NCBI GenBank assembly: GCA_902705865.1
Contig: CACSIO010000060.1
Span: forward strand, 1-64,000
Length of the DNA stretch: 64,000 nucleotides
Reading direction: 5' to 3'
DNA from: BD1-7 clade bacterium
GTDB taxonomy: Bacteria; Pseudomonadota; Gammaproteobacteria; Pseudomonadales; DT-91
In this document: positions 1-8,847 of the stretch, piece after piece
Layout of the letters: every line of letters begins with the position of its first letter
How positions within the stretch are numbered: the stretch's first letter is position 1
Notes under the pieces: model-generated
The model's database searches: none
Told to the model about the DNA's origin: nothing
The model's input: only the letters and a program-made list of their open reading frames with translations
Made by a program: the position numbers and the translations under genes

Positions 1-35
1 GCCTCTACACGTTGCTGGCGTTTGCCTGTCTGCGT

Positions 36-100
36 GAAGAGGAGGCGCATTATAGGGAACCTCATTTTCCGCGCAAGTGTTTTTTTAAATAAGTTTTACA
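36..100 (-). promoter_or_regulatory. rRNA-operon-like (P1-type) promoter, firing leftwards
   Basis: On the minus strand there is a perfect TATAAT (49-54), a -35 TTGCGC (71-76) and a 16-base spacer. A GC-rich discriminator GCGCCTCC follows the -10, and an A/T-rich UP-like tract (77-100) lies upstream of the -35. The run CCCTATAATGCGCC is essentially that of enterobacterial rrn P1 promoters, which are known for a GC-rich discriminator and UP element. It lies just after the msrQ stop and points out of the window, so an rRNA or tRNA operon probably begins beyond base 1. No mature RNA is visible here, so the identity of the transcript is inferred. Confidence 0.65.
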
Positions 101-105
101 ACGAA

Positions 106-708
106 CTACGAAGGGCGATTTTCCGCGGCAATACTTCTGCGCTTTAACCAATGCAATCGCGCACGCCACGCTAACAATAACGTGCCGATCGTGCCGTATA
201 TGACGGTCCACCAAACATCACTTCGGGCAACCCACAATATGTGGACAATGATAAGAATCAGCGCTAGATAAACCAACCGATGCAACATCTTCCAATTGCG
301 TTTCAAGCGGCGTTGCCACCATTTGGTCGAAGTGACTGCCATTAAAGCTAAAATAACAAACGCTGCCATACCCACATACACGTAGGGCCGTTTAGCCAGA
401 TCCATCTCGAACAACGACCACATAAACCCTGTCTTGAACGCCAAATAGGCAAGGAAGTGTAAGAGTGCATAAAAGAAGCAAAATAGACCCGCCATACGAG
501 AGAAACGAATGACTGGGCGCAATCCCTTTAATGTGGCAATGGGTTTTAACGACAACGTAATCAATAGGAAGATCGTCGCGGTGTGCGCAAATCGAATAAT
601 CAATGCCTGACCAGGGTCAGGCGAGTATGCGCCAGCTACAGCAAGCCCCGAAAACACAATCGCTGGCGCGAGGCTCGCCAGGAAAACAAATAGCTTAAGC
701 CATAACAT
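106..708 (-). CDS. msrQ: MsrQ, haem-binding membrane subunit of the MsrPQ system
   Basis: MsrQ is the inner-membrane b-haem protein that passes electrons from the respiratory chain to periplasmic MsrP, which repairs oxidised methionines. The 200-residue product has about six hydrophobic segments of the ferric-reductase-like type. Membrane histidines occur in RFAHTA, YALLHF, MLHRLVY and VHILW, as expected for haem ligands. The ATG at 708 shares one base with the msrP stop (TGATG), so translation is probably coupled. A TTG three bases earlier is also open but less likely. It is the last gene before the stable-RNA promoter. Confidence 0.93.
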   Translation of the reverse strand: MLWLKLFVFLASLAPAIVFSGLAVAGAYSPDPGQALIIRFAHTATIFLLITLSLKPIATLKGLRPVIRFSRMAGLFCFFYALLHFLAYLAFKTGFMWSLFEMDLAKRPYVYVGMAAFVILALMAVTSTKWWQRRLKRNWKMLHRLVYLALILIIVHILWVARSDVWWTVIYGTIGTLLLAWRARLHWLKRRSIAAENRPS

Positions 709-1697
709 CAAAAGTTTTTCCGCAAATCCATTCCTTTATAGAGGTCGGCAACCTGATCGCCGTAGCCATTAAAGATCTCGGTTTTTCGACGACTAAAATC
801 AAACAGCCCGCTAGGCAAGCGACGCTCTGTAGCTTGAGACCATCGCGGATGGCTCACGTTCGGATTCACGTTGGCATAGAAGCCATATTCATTAGGTGCC
901 AATCGTTCCCACGACGTTTCCGGCGCTGACTCTAAAAAGTGAATCCCAACAATGGATTTAATACTCTTAAAGCCATATTTCCAAGGCACAACTAAACGTA
1001 TCGGCGCACCATTTTGTGCTGGCAAGGTTTTCCCATAGAGCCCAACACTCATTAACGTCAGATCATTCATTGCTTCATCCATCCGTAAACCTTCTCGGTA
1101 CGGCCAATGAATGATACTGGTAAACGAGCGCTGTCCAGGCATTTGCTTGGGGTCATAGAGTGTTTCAAACGCAACGTACTTGGCCTTAGAGGTCGGCTCC
1201 AACCATTGGATCATGTCTTTCAACGTAAAGCCTATCCAAGGTATAACCATCGACCATGCTTCTACACAGCGAAGTCGGTAGATGCGCTCTTCAAGATCAA
1301 ACCGTTTGAGGATGTCTTCCATGTGATAGGTACCCGGATTCTTGATATGCCCCGCCACCTTTACTGACCAAGGGTCAGTAATCAGGTCATCTGGTGCAAA
1401 GCGCGATGGGTCAGACTTACCCATACCGAATTCATAGAAGTTGTTATACGACGTCACATCCTTATAGGGTGTTAACGTTTCGCCGGTGTAAAAACCTTTG
1501 CTTTCGCCTGCTGCGGTCGCCTTCTTAAATTGTAGAGGCTTGGTTTTATCAACCTCTTCGGCCAATAGCTGTTTTGGCATGGCTGCGCCAACCAGTCCCA
1601 TTGCTGCAGCACCTTTGATAAAATCCCGGCGTTTGAGGTACTGGGATTCACCGGTAATTTCCGACGATTTAATCGTCTCTGACTTCTTGATCAACAT
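708..1697 (-). CDS. msrP: MsrP, periplasmic molybdopterin methionine sulfoxide reductase
   Basis: MsrP is the catalytic subunit that reduces methionine sulfoxide in periplasmic proteins. The 329-residue protein begins with a Tat signal (KRRDFIKGAAAMG, twin arginine at 23-24) and keeps the molybdenum-ligand cysteine near residue 144 (YRLRCVEAW). The rest matches the sulfite-oxidase-fold YedY family. The reading frame opens earlier, at 1751. I chose the ATG at 1697 because GGGAA lies at a proper distance before it, and the longer form would put about 18 extra residues before the Tat signal. The 3' end overlaps msrQ by one base. Confidence 0.93.
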   Translation of the reverse strand: MLIKKSETIKSSEITGESQYLKRRDFIKGAAAMGLVGAAMPKQLLAEEVDKTKPLQFKKATAAGESKGFYTGETLTPYKDVTSYNNFYEFGMGKSDPSRFAPDDLITDPWSVKVAGHIKNPGTYHMEDILKRFDLEERIYRLRCVEAWSMVIPWIGFTLKDMIQWLEPTSKAKYVAFETLYDPKQMPGQRSFTSIIHWPYREGLRMDEAMNDLTLMSVGLYGKTLPAQNGAPIRLVVPWKYGFKSIKSIVGIHFLESAPETSWERLAPNEYGFYANVNPNVSHPRWSQATERRLPSGLFDFSRRKTEIFNGYGDQVADLYKGMDLRKNF

Positions 1698-1775
1698 AAG
1701 CATTTCCCAACATGCAATGACCTTGTGCACTCCCGATAAATACCGGGGCATCCCTTGAATGACCTGCTATCCAAG

Positions 1776-1829
1776 TCAACACGGGCTACCCATTAAAGTA
1801 GCACAGAAAATATTCGGAAAGCCCGTTGA
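1776..1829. repeat. Long-range inverted repeat in the msrP upstream region
   Basis: TCAACACGGGCT (1776-1787) pairs with AGCCCGTTGA (1820-1829) apart from a two-base bulge, leaving a loop of about 32 bases. It lies between the upstream transporter stop and the msrP start. It could fold in the msrPQ 5' leader or mark the end of the transporter transcript. There is no T-run next to the stem on the minus strand, so it is not a standard intrinsic terminator. Confidence 0.3.
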
Positions 1830-1885
1830 TTTATACGCTAAGTTATTCATTTCTGATGACATTTGGAATCTATCATCGCTCAACG

Positions 1886-3103
1886 TTATTGAAACGTGAC
1901 AACCACATAGGTGAGATAAAGGTAAGCACACACAATCGTGATAATTGCCGAAAGAACACCTACACGCAGGAACGTTAAGTAACCCATCTGAATGCCATAT
2001 GGGCGCGCCTGCTCCGCCACAATCATATTTGCGAAACTCCCAAACAACGTCGCGTTGCCAGCCAATGTACAGCTCGCCGACAACATCAGCCAAATGTACT
2101 CCGGGTTATCAAAATACTGTATCAAGCTTTTAAACAATAAGGTGAGCGGTACATTAGAGAAGATATTCGAGAACACCGGCGCAAATACCGCAACAAATGC
2201 ACCGGGATCCGACTGAATCCCCGGCCAATCATCAATATGCCAGTTATGAACAACTTGTTTATCCATGGCGTCAACAAGAACAAAAAAACCCACAAACAGC
2301 AGCAGCAATGGCAAATTGATTGTTCGCCAAAAATCCGGTTTCCGGTTGCGGTAACACAATAAAACCACTGCTCCCACCAGCGCAGGCAACCACATAGGGA
2401 GTGGTGAAAAGAAAAGAACAACAACGATCGCAAATATACCAATCTCAGCACGCGCGCTTTCAACTGGCTTTGAAATCTCATCAACAACTTTAATTGGCAT
2501 CGCCAAGGATTGCCGAAAAATGATTCGCAGTAGGAAATAGTTAACCAGCACAGAAACACAGGCCAAAGGTGCCATTGTCAGAAAAAAGCGCGCGTAGGGA
2601 ATACCAGAGTAAACCCCGATAATAATGTTTTGTGGATTTCCCGATAGCGTCGCAACGGAGCCTGCATTGGATGCGAGTGCAACACCCAGCAAAAAGGGCA
2701 TTGGGGCCATTTCATAGCGCTGACAAAGCGTAATCACCATTGGGGCGAGAATCAGACAAACCACATCATTGGTTAAAAATGCTGAACCCACAGCCGCAAT
2801 GATAATAAGCGCCAATAGAACCTGCCGTTGATGCCTCATACGTGTGATGATTTTTTTCGCTAGCGCATCCAAGATGCCCGCCTGATGCATATAGCCCGAA
2901 ATCACCATCAAACCAAAAAGAATGCCGATGATGTCCCAACTAATGGATTGCCACGCCTGAGACAGTGAAATTGCCTGAATTGCCAACACACAAAATGCCC
3001 CTAGCAGAGCAACCTGCCATCGAGCGAGCGGGCTTCGAGGATGCCCACAAACAATAAGCCCTACATATGTAAAGCCAAAGATTAGCGATACCCATACAGC
3101 CAT
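1886..3103 (-). CDS. ArsB/CitMHS-type ion transporter (IT superfamily permease)
   Basis: This is a 405-residue membrane protein with about eleven hydrophobic segments. The motifs FLTNDVVCLILAP (about residue 110) and SVATLSGNPQNIIIG (about 150), plus a C-terminal copy of the same type (FSNIFSNVPLTLL, NATLFGSFANMIVAEQA), are typical of the ArsB/NhaD/SLC13-like ion transporter fold with two inverted hairpins. The substrate cannot be told from sequence, and arsenite, dicarboxylate or sulfate-like anions are all possible. The ATG at 3103 follows GGAGGTG and shares one base with the stop of the upstream MFS gene, so the two transporters form an operon. Confidence 0.85.
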   Translation of the reverse strand: MAVWVSLIFGFTYVGLIVCGHPRSPLARWQVALLGAFCVLAIQAISLSQAWQSISWDIIGILFGLMVISGYMHQAGILDALAKKIITRMRHQRQVLLALIIIAAVGSAFLTNDVVCLILAPMVITLCQRYEMAPMPFLLGVALASNAGSVATLSGNPQNIIIGVYSGIPYARFFLTMAPLACVSVLVNYFLLRIIFRQSLAMPIKVVDEISKPVESARAEIGIFAIVVVLFFSPLPMWLPALVGAVVLLCYRNRKPDFWRTINLPLLLLFVGFFVLVDAMDKQVVHNWHIDDWPGIQSDPGAFVAVFAPVFSNIFSNVPLTLLFKSLIQYFDNPEYIWLMLSASCTLAGNATLFGSFANMIVAEQARPYGIQMGYLTFLRVGVLSAIITIVCAYLYLTYVVVTFQ

Positions 3104-4359
3104 CACTCACCTCCGCGGCTAGGTGCCTTAATAGATGTCCCAGTTTCAGGGACCAACGTAATAACGGCACATAACGCTACCAAAGCAACCGCTGCCAGCA
3201 GCAAAAACGCATTATCGAACCCCATCATGTTGGCCGCTGTACCACCTAGCGTTTGACTCATCGCGGCACCAATGCCCTGTGCAGTCAGTAGGAAGCCCAG
3301 CGCCAGATTGTAATGACCCGAGCCACGAACTACATCCGCCAGCACTATCGGCATCACTGCACCGATTAATCCTGCACCAATACCATCGAGCAATTGAACC
3401 GTAAACATATAGGCGATGCTATCGTCCAGGCTCAGCAGAAAACCACGAATGGGGAGTACCGCGAACGCGACCAATAAGAAGAACTTGCGGCCACGTTGAT
3501 TCACTTTGGCAACAACCCAAATAGCCATCGCTACCATCATGGCCTGAGCCGCCACAATACTGCCACTGGCCACAAGAATCGCATCAGATGCGCTACCGCC
3601 ATGATGAGAAGACGCCAATCGCTCAGAGATTAAAAACAACATCGCTGCGTTACCTAGATGAAATAGGAAGAAACACAACGCTAGCTTCCAGATCATGGGA
3701 TACAAGGTAACAAGTTGAAAGGCTGACACTGCAGGATTTTGCGCGCCTTCACTATCAGTACCACGGGCCCATGCATGATTAATCGCCTTCTCAGGCAAAC
3801 GCAAAACCCAAACGATCAAGCCAACTCCGAGCAAGGGCAATAAGTAGAATGGAGCTATCGCCTGTGCAGATGCTGATAGCGGCGAAAAGATAGCAATCAG
3901 CAATAAAATACCGGCATAAAAAACGGTACCTGAATGCTGGTAGATTTGGGTTCGTGCGAATACGAGATCGTACCTCGCGGGTCCCACCACCCCCAACACT
4001 AACGACGCCATTGCTGGGCCAAAAAATGCGGCGACAGCACCAAGAATCAGCGTATTGGCAAGAATAGTGGTTAACGAGGGTGCCAGTGGGACAATCACTG
4101 TTGAAACCGACAACAATACCGCAGCACCCACTATCAATGAGCGTTTGCGGCGCGTGACATCAACAAGCGCACCCATGGGTACCTGCAACAGCAAAGTCAC
4201 TATTGCGCCGGCGGTAATCATCAAACCAACCTCTGCAGGGTTCCAATTCAGAACAGCGACCAGATAAACAGCGAGCAATGGTCCTAAACCCATCTGGAGG
4301 TCAGCGATGAAGAAGGCAATACCGTTGAGCTTTCGCTCAGATGCAGATACAGGGCTCAC
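3103..4359 (-). CDS. Major facilitator superfamily transporter
   Basis: This is a 418-residue protein with about twelve membrane segments. An MFS loop 2-3 motif is seen in MGALVDVTRRKRS (about residue 60). The start is a GTG at 4359 with AGGAAG six bases upstream. The stop overlaps the next transporter gene by one base, so the two are co-transcribed. The family includes drug and metabolite exporters, and nothing in this sequence fixes the substrate. Confidence 0.85.
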   Translation of the reverse strand: MSPVSASERKLNGIAFFIADLQMGLGPLLAVYLVAVLNWNPAEVGLMITAGAIVTLLLQVPMGALVDVTRRKRSLIVGAAVLLSVSTVIVPLAPSLTTILANTLILGAVAAFFGPAMASLVLGVVGPARYDLVFARTQIYQHSGTVFYAGILLLIAIFSPLSASAQAIAPFYLLPLLGVGLIVWVLRLPEKAINHAWARGTDSEGAQNPAVSAFQLVTLYPMIWKLALCFFLFHLGNAAMLFLISERLASSHHGGSASDAILVASGSIVAAQAMMVAMAIWVVAKVNQRGRKFFLLVAFAVLPIRGFLLSLDDSIAYMFTVQLLDGIGAGLIGAVMPIVLADVVRGSGHYNLALGFLLTAQGIGAAMSQTLGGTAANMMGFDNAFLLLAAVALVALCAVITLVPETGTSIKAPSRGGE

Positions 4360-4428
4360 GGGCTGTCTTCCTGACGAAAATTTCCATCAGTATAGACAGC
4401 CTTGATTCATGAGCGCCTCATTGAAGAC

Positions 4429-5310
4429 TTACTTAGCGGACGAAAAGAATTTACGTTTCAAGGCGTAGACTGGGCCCGAAGCGACATAGAGAGAAAAAGA
4501 TAACAGTAAGATACCAGATGGATTAATTGTGATCACCGCGATAACAATAACGATTAGCAGTACAACAACAAATGGCACACGATCTTTCAAACTAAGGCCT
4601 TTAAAGCTGTAGTACTGCACATTTGAAATCATCAGTAAGCCAGCCAATACCGTAATAACACACACCGCAATCGACATACTGAATGGCAAGGCGTCACCGA
4701 CCCATCCAGCTTCAGCACTCACCCACATCACTCCAGCTAGAATGGCAGCCGCTGAAGGGCTGGCCAAGCCAGTAAAGTAGTTTTTATCCGCTGTATCAAT
4801 TTGTGTATTAAACCGTGCCAGACGCAGCGCAGCACTGGCCACATAAATAAATGCAGCTGCCCATCCAACTTTACCCAAATCAGACAATGCCCAACTGAAT
4901 ACTGCAAGCGCGGGGGCAACACCAAACGTAACCATGTCAGAGAGACTGTCGTATTCAGCGCCAAATTTACTTTGCGTATTCGTCAAACGTGCGATTCGAC
5001 CATCAAACATATCGAGTAGCATGCCAATAAACATTGCGATGGCAGCAGCCTCGAATCGGTTATTCATGGCACTAACGACGGCAAAAAAGCCGGAGAATAA
5101 AGCAGCGGTTGTGAATAGATTAGGTAACAGATATACACCTTTTTGGCGTACGGTTTTATCACCTTCAACAACCTCTTCTTCAAAATCGTCGATGGGCAGA
5201 AGGTTGTCCAACTGATCAATCGAAGGGGCGTCAGAATTATCCTGACGTGGCTCTGCCTGTTGGTCAGAACCAGCTCCTTCGTTTGCTGTTGGCTTGTCCT
5301 CGTCAGCCAT
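4429..5310 (-). CDS. pssA: PssA, CDP-diacylglycerol-serine O-phosphatidyltransferase (type II)
   Basis: This enzyme makes phosphatidylserine from CDP-diacylglycerol and serine at the inner membrane, the first committed step to phosphatidylethanolamine. The full CDP-alcohol phosphotransferase signature is present: DGRIAR, then eight residues, G, three residues, D, three residues, D (about residues 100-122). Several membrane helices surround and follow it. A soluble, acidic N-terminal extension of about 50 residues precedes the first helix, as in other proteobacterial type II PssA proteins. The frame opens at 5337, but I use the ATG at 5310 because GAGGT lies seven bases upstream. Confidence 0.93.
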   Translation of the reverse strand: MADEDKPTANEGAGSDQQAEPRQDNSDAPSIDQLDNLLPIDDFEEEVVEGDKTVRQKGVYLLPNLFTTAALFSGFFAVVSAMNNRFEAAAIAMFIGMLLDMFDGRIARLTNTQSKFGAEYDSLSDMVTFGVAPALAVFSWALSDLGKVGWAAAFIYVASAALRLARFNTQIDTADKNYFTGLASPSAAAILAGVMWVSAEAGWVGDALPFSMSIAVCVITVLAGLLMISNVQYYSFKGLSLKDRVPFVVVLLIVIVIAVITINPSGILLLSFSLYVASGPVYALKRKFFSSAK

Positions 5311-5333
5311 AGTGCATACCTCAATAGGGGTTA

Positions 5334-6242
5334 TCATAAAAATAGTGAAGGGTTAGCGGAATCCCAAAACGCACGTATCGCAGGTTGATTGAGCTTCTCC
5401 TTAGCCACACACAACCCAATCTGAAAAGCTTGTAGCTCTGGCGCATCATCGATGACCCGAATCTGATCCTGCAACGGGCTATGTTGAATAACCAGCTCGG
5501 GTACAAGACCAATGCCAAATCCCAAGGCTACCATACTAACAATAGCTTCATGGCCTGACACCTCTGCATAAACATTCGGCTTTTGCTGATTTTTACGTAA
5601 CCAAGCTTCTAGGCGTGAACGGGTTAAACCGCGTTCCGCGATGATCAAAGGCAATTGCGCCGGGTTGATTTCACCCCTGCCCTGTTGCCGCATTCGCGTA
5701 ACATCCTCGTAGATTCCACCGGCTTCTGCCGGCATGATAAATCTCAAGGGCGAAAATGTTAATGTTTTAAATGCAATACTGGCAGGTAACACATCCGGCA
5801 ACGCGGCGCTGGCAATATCCTCACTCCCCGATAATACCTGATCAATCGCCTCAGCTTGGTCGCCGGTATGCAAAATAATTTCGACATTCGGATAAGCCTG
5901 ACGAAAAGTGCCCAGCAAACGCGACAGAATGCTATAGCTGCCGGTGACGGAGCTGTATATCTTCAAGCTGCCTTCTACACGGTCAGCCCGCGAATCCAAC
6001 GACTGACGAAAACGCCGCCACTCTTCCAAGGTCTCTGACGCAAACAGCGCAAAGTCACTACCTGCGGGCGTTAACTCAACGTGCCGGTTATTACGCACCA
6101 GCAATTGATGGCCCACCGTCTCTTCCAATCGCTGGACTGAACGGGTCACGGCCGATGCGGTCATATGGCATTGTTTGGCTGTACGGGCAAAGTGCAGCTC
6201 TTTGGCAAGAATTGTAAATATTTCCAGTTGCCTGAAATCCAT
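5334..6242 (-). CDS. ilvY: IlvY, LysR-type activator of ilvC
   Basis: This is a 302-residue LysR-family regulator with an N-terminal winged helix-turn-helix (residues 1-60, LHFARTAKQCHMTASAVTRS) and a C-terminal effector-binding domain. It is transcribed divergently from ilvC across 134 bases, the conserved ilvY-ilvC arrangement. In E. coli, IlvY activates ilvC in response to acetolactate and acetohydroxybutyrate and represses itself. Its 3' end reaches into the sequence just upstream of pssA, so the two may share a transcript. Confidence 0.92.
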   Translation of the reverse strand: MDFRQLEIFTILAKELHFARTAKQCHMTASAVTRSVQRLEETVGHQLLVRNNRHVELTPAGSDFALFASETLEEWRRFRQSLDSRADRVEGSLKIYSSVTGSYSILSRLLGTFRQAYPNVEIILHTGDQAEAIDQVLSGSEDIASAALPDVLPASIAFKTLTFSPLRFIMPAEAGGIYEDVTRMRQQGRGEINPAQLPLIIAERGLTRSRLEAWLRKNQQKPNVYAEVSGHEAIVSMVALGFGIGLVPELVIQHSPLQDQIRVIDDAPELQAFQIGLCVAKEKLNQPAIRAFWDSANPSLFL

Positions 6243-6264
6243 AATGGACTGCCGTAGTGAATGA

Positions 6265-6322
6265 ATTGCAACAAAGAATTAAAAATACTTCAATTTACGC
6301 AATTATAACCATCCCATACACT
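6265..6322 (+). promoter_or_regulatory. Candidate ilvC promoter and IlvY operator region
   Basis: A plausible sigma-70 promoter for ilvC reads TTTACG (6294-6299), 17 bases, TACACT (6317-6322). Both boxes are imperfect, as expected for an activator-dependent promoter. ATTGC (6265-6269) and its mirror GCAAT (6299-6303) flank an A/T-rich tract, and the right arm touches the -35, a reasonable place for IlvY to act. The operator assignment is inferred from position and weak symmetry. Confidence 0.4.
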
Positions 6323-6376
6323 ATGCGCCATTCGTGATTCATTCCATCTATTAACCTATTTCCGGAGAAAACAAGC

Positions 6377-7852
6377 ATGGCTAATTACTTCAACACGCTT
6401 CCTCTACGTATCCAGCTGGAAGAGCTGGGCAAGTGTCGTTTTATGGACCGCAGTGAATTCACTAACGGTTGTGAATTTCTGAAAGGCAAAAAAGTCGTTG
6501 TTGTCGGCTGTGGTGCTCAAGGCCTGAACCAAGGTTTGAACATGCGTGACTCTGGCTTGGACGTATCTTACGCTCTGCGCCAAGCAGCCATCGACGAAAA
6601 GCGTCAGTCTTTCCTGAATGCTTCTGAAAACGGCTTCACCGTTGGCACTTACGAAGATCTGATCCCACAGGCTGACGTTGTTTGTAACCTGACACCGGAT
6701 AAGCAACATACACCAGTTGTTAACGCAATCATGCCGCTGATGAAAGAAGGCGCGTGCCTGGCTTACTCTCACGGTTTCAACATCGTTGAAGAAGGCATGC
6801 AAGTTCGTAAAGATCTGACTGTTGTTATGATGGCTCCTAAATGCCCAGGTTCTGAAGTACGTGCTGAATACGTACGTGGTTTCGGTGTACCAACACTGAT
6901 CGCTGTTCACCGTGAAAACGATCCACAAGGCCACGGCTGGGATATCGCTAAAGCACTGGCTTCTGCTACTGGCGGCGACCGCGCTGGCGTTTTGGAATCT
7001 TCATTCATCGCGGAAGTTAAATCTGACCTGATGGGCGAACAAACTATCCTGTGTGGCGTTCTGCAAACTGGCGCAATTCTGGGCTTCGAAAAAATGGTTG
7101 CTGACGGCATCGACGCTGGCTACGCATCCAAGCTGATTCAGTTTGGCTGGGAAACGGTTACTGAAGCGCTGAAGTACGGCGGCATCACCAACATGATGGA
7201 TCGTTTGTCTAACCCTGCGAAAATCAAAGCGTTTGAACTGTCTGAAGAGCTGAAAGACATTCTGCGTCCGTTGTTCCAGAAGCATCAAGACGACATCATC
7301 GGCGGTGAATTCTCACGTGTAATGATGGAAGATTGGGCGAACGACGACAAAAACCTGCACGCATGGCGCGCTGAAACCGCAGAAACAGGTTTCGAAAAAG
7401 CAGTCAACACCGAGCAAGAAATCACCGAGCAAGAGTTCTTCGACAACGGCATTCTGCTGGTTGCAATGGTTCGCGCAGGTGTTGAGCTGGCGTTTGAAAC
7501 TATGGTTGAAGCGGGCATCATCGAAGAGTCTGCTTACTACGAATCTCTGCACGAGACTCCACTGATCGCTAACACCATCGCTCGTAAGAAGTTGTACGAG
7601 ATGAACGTTGTTATCTCTGACACTGCAGAATACGGCTGCTACTTGTTCGACCAAGCTGCTCGCCCAATGCTGAAAGACTTCATGGCGAAGATCGACACTA
7701 CCGTTATCGGTCGTGGCCTGGGCAACACTGACAACGGCGTGGATAACAAGGTACTGATCGAAGTGAACGACGAGATCCGTAACCACCCGGTTGAATACGT
7801 AGGCGAAGAACTGCGCGGCTACATGACTGACATGAAAAAGATTGTTGGTTAA
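6377..7852 (+). CDS. ilvC: IlvC, ketol-acid reductoisomerase (class II)
   Basis: This enzyme catalyses the NADPH-dependent isomeroreduction of 2-acetolactate or 2-aceto-2-hydroxybutyrate in isoleucine and valine synthesis. At 491 residues it is the long class II form with a duplicated C-terminal knotted domain, as in enterobacteria. The Rossmann motif is [14 protein letters not shown] (about residues 40-52), followed by the acidic metal-site helices of the two C-terminal domains. GGAG lies ahead of the ATG. A terminator follows the stop directly, so the gene is probably monocistronic. Long reverse-strand frames inside it are shadows of a strongly biased gene. Confidence 0.97.
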   Translation: MANYFNTLPLRIQLEELGKCRFMDRSEFTNGCEFLKGKKVVVVGCGAQGLNQGLNMRDSGLDVSYALRQAAIDEKRQSFLNASENGFTVGTYEDLIPQADVVCNLTPDKQHTPVVNAIMPLMKEGACLAYSHGFNIVEEGMQVRKDLTVVMMAPKCPGSEVRAEYVRGFGVPTLIAVHRENDPQGHGWDIAKALASATGGDRAGVLESSFIAEVKSDLMGEQTILCGVLQTGAILGFEKMVADGIDAGYASKLIQFGWETVTEALKYGGITNMMDRLSNPAKIKAFELSEELKDILRPLFQKHQDDIIGGEFSRVMMEDWANDDKNLHAWRAETAETGFEKAVNTEQEITEQEFFDNGILLVAMVRAGVELAFETMVEAGIIEESAYYESLHETPLIANTIARKKLYEMNVVISDTAEYGCYLFDQAARPMLKDFMAKIDTTVIGRGLGNTDNGVDNKVLIEVNDEIRNHPVEYVGEELRGYMTDMKKIVG

Positions 7853-7875
7853 TCAACAGCTTTAGATACGTCATT

Positions 7876-7908
7876 AAAAAGGCCAGCATTTGCTGGCCTC
7901 TTTGTTTT
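7876..7908 (+). terminator. Intrinsic terminator of ilvC
   Basis: GGCCAGCA-TT-TGCTGGCC (7881-7898) is a perfect 8-bp stem, preceded by AAAAA and followed by CTCTTTGTTTT. It begins 28 bases after the ilvC stop. Confidence 0.9.
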
Positions 7909-8021
7909 ATGTGATTCAGAAAAAATCATACTCGACGGGGACAACGCCAAAATATTCTGTCGCAGATTTACACGCTGCTGCGATCAATCACCAGCAAACA
8001 GTCACCGATAAAACACTGCTA

Positions 8022-8846
8022 TCAGATAAAGACTTGAACCGCACTAACACCTACCAACAGGATTAATGTCGCCGCAAAAACTTTTTGCAAATTGGGGCCC
8101 GCTATTCGATCAGCAAGCTTGGTACCAACCGCCATACCCACAATACCGCCACCGACAATCCAGCCAAGCTGACCAAGGGACAAATGTGGCGTGAACCAGT
8201 AGTAGGAAATAAAACCAGAAAGGCTTACCGGCGTAATAATCAGTAGTGATGTACCCACCGCCTTCGACATCGGCATGCTGCTGACATACAGAAGTATCGG
8301 GATAATTAAGAATCCACCACCAACACCCAAAAAGCCTGACATAAAACCTATGACTAGCCCCCAACCTACTAACCCACGAACACAACGCGGCTTCAGCTCG
8401 AAATCGCCAGAATCACTATAGCGACAGAGATGTCGATCATCCGAATCGGACATATCCACGCCCGCACGAACAACCCGCGTTGACTCGGGTTCACGCGACG
8501 CCATGCGCCACATGCGTATACCAAGAACTACCGCCAGCAATGAAAACAGCCCTTGGAGCACATGGTCTGGCGTATATACCGCCGCCCACTTACCTAACGG
8601 CGCGGTCACAACGCCAGTAACTCCGAGCAATAGTGCGGGTATCACAAAGAACTGTCTTTTACGCCATCGTATGCCGATACCATACGCCGCCGATAAGGAT
8701 ACGGCAGCCAAAGCGACTCCCATGGCATCTTCAGCAGGCATTTTTAGAAAGATAATCAGTAAGGGCACAGCAAAAACTGACCCTCCAGCTCCGGTTAGCC
8801 CCAGAACCAAGCCAATAACAATGCCTATGATGAGTAACAGTGTCAT
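8022..8846 (-). CDS. TauE/SafE-family sulfite exporter-like permease
   Basis: This 274-residue membrane protein is built from two similar halves of about four helices each (GLTGAGGSVFAVPLLI near the start, GFLGVGGGFLIIPILL in the second half), the TauE/SafE hallmark. Family members export sulfite or sulfoacetate, or carry other sulfur compounds. The start lies one base after the stop of the upstream hydrolase with no clear ribosome-binding site, which suggests coupling. Pairing with an ETHE1-like hydrolase points to removal of sulfite formed by persulfide oxidation, as in the BigR-type operons of other bacteria. This role is inferred from context. Confidence 0.85.
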   Translation of the reverse strand: MTLLLIIGIVIGLVLGLTGAGGSVFAVPLLIIFLKMPAEDAMGVALAAVSLSAAYGIGIRWRKRQFFVIPALLLGVTGVVTAPLGKWAAVYTPDHVLQGLFSLLAVVLGIRMWRMASREPESTRVVRAGVDMSDSDDRHLCRYSDSGDFELKPRCVRGLVGWGLVIGFMSGFLGVGGGFLIIPILLYVSSMPMSKAVGTSLLIITPVSLSGFISYYWFTPHLSLGQLGWIVGGGIVGMAVGTKLADRIAGPNLQKVFAATLILLVGVSAVQVFI

Positions 8847-8847
8847 A

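Noticed and set aside
2122-2559. 145-residue frame inside the ArsB-type permease gene
   Set aside because: Same strand but a different frame from a clear membrane protein; its composition is that of a frameshifted permease sequence.
6404-6934. 176-residue reverse-strand frame inside ilvC
   Set aside because: It lies fully within the ilvC gene, has no domain pattern or ribosome-binding site, and is a mirror of biased codon use.
7313-7786. 157-residue reverse-strand frame inside ilvC
   Set aside because: Same cause: antisense shadow of a highly expressed gene.
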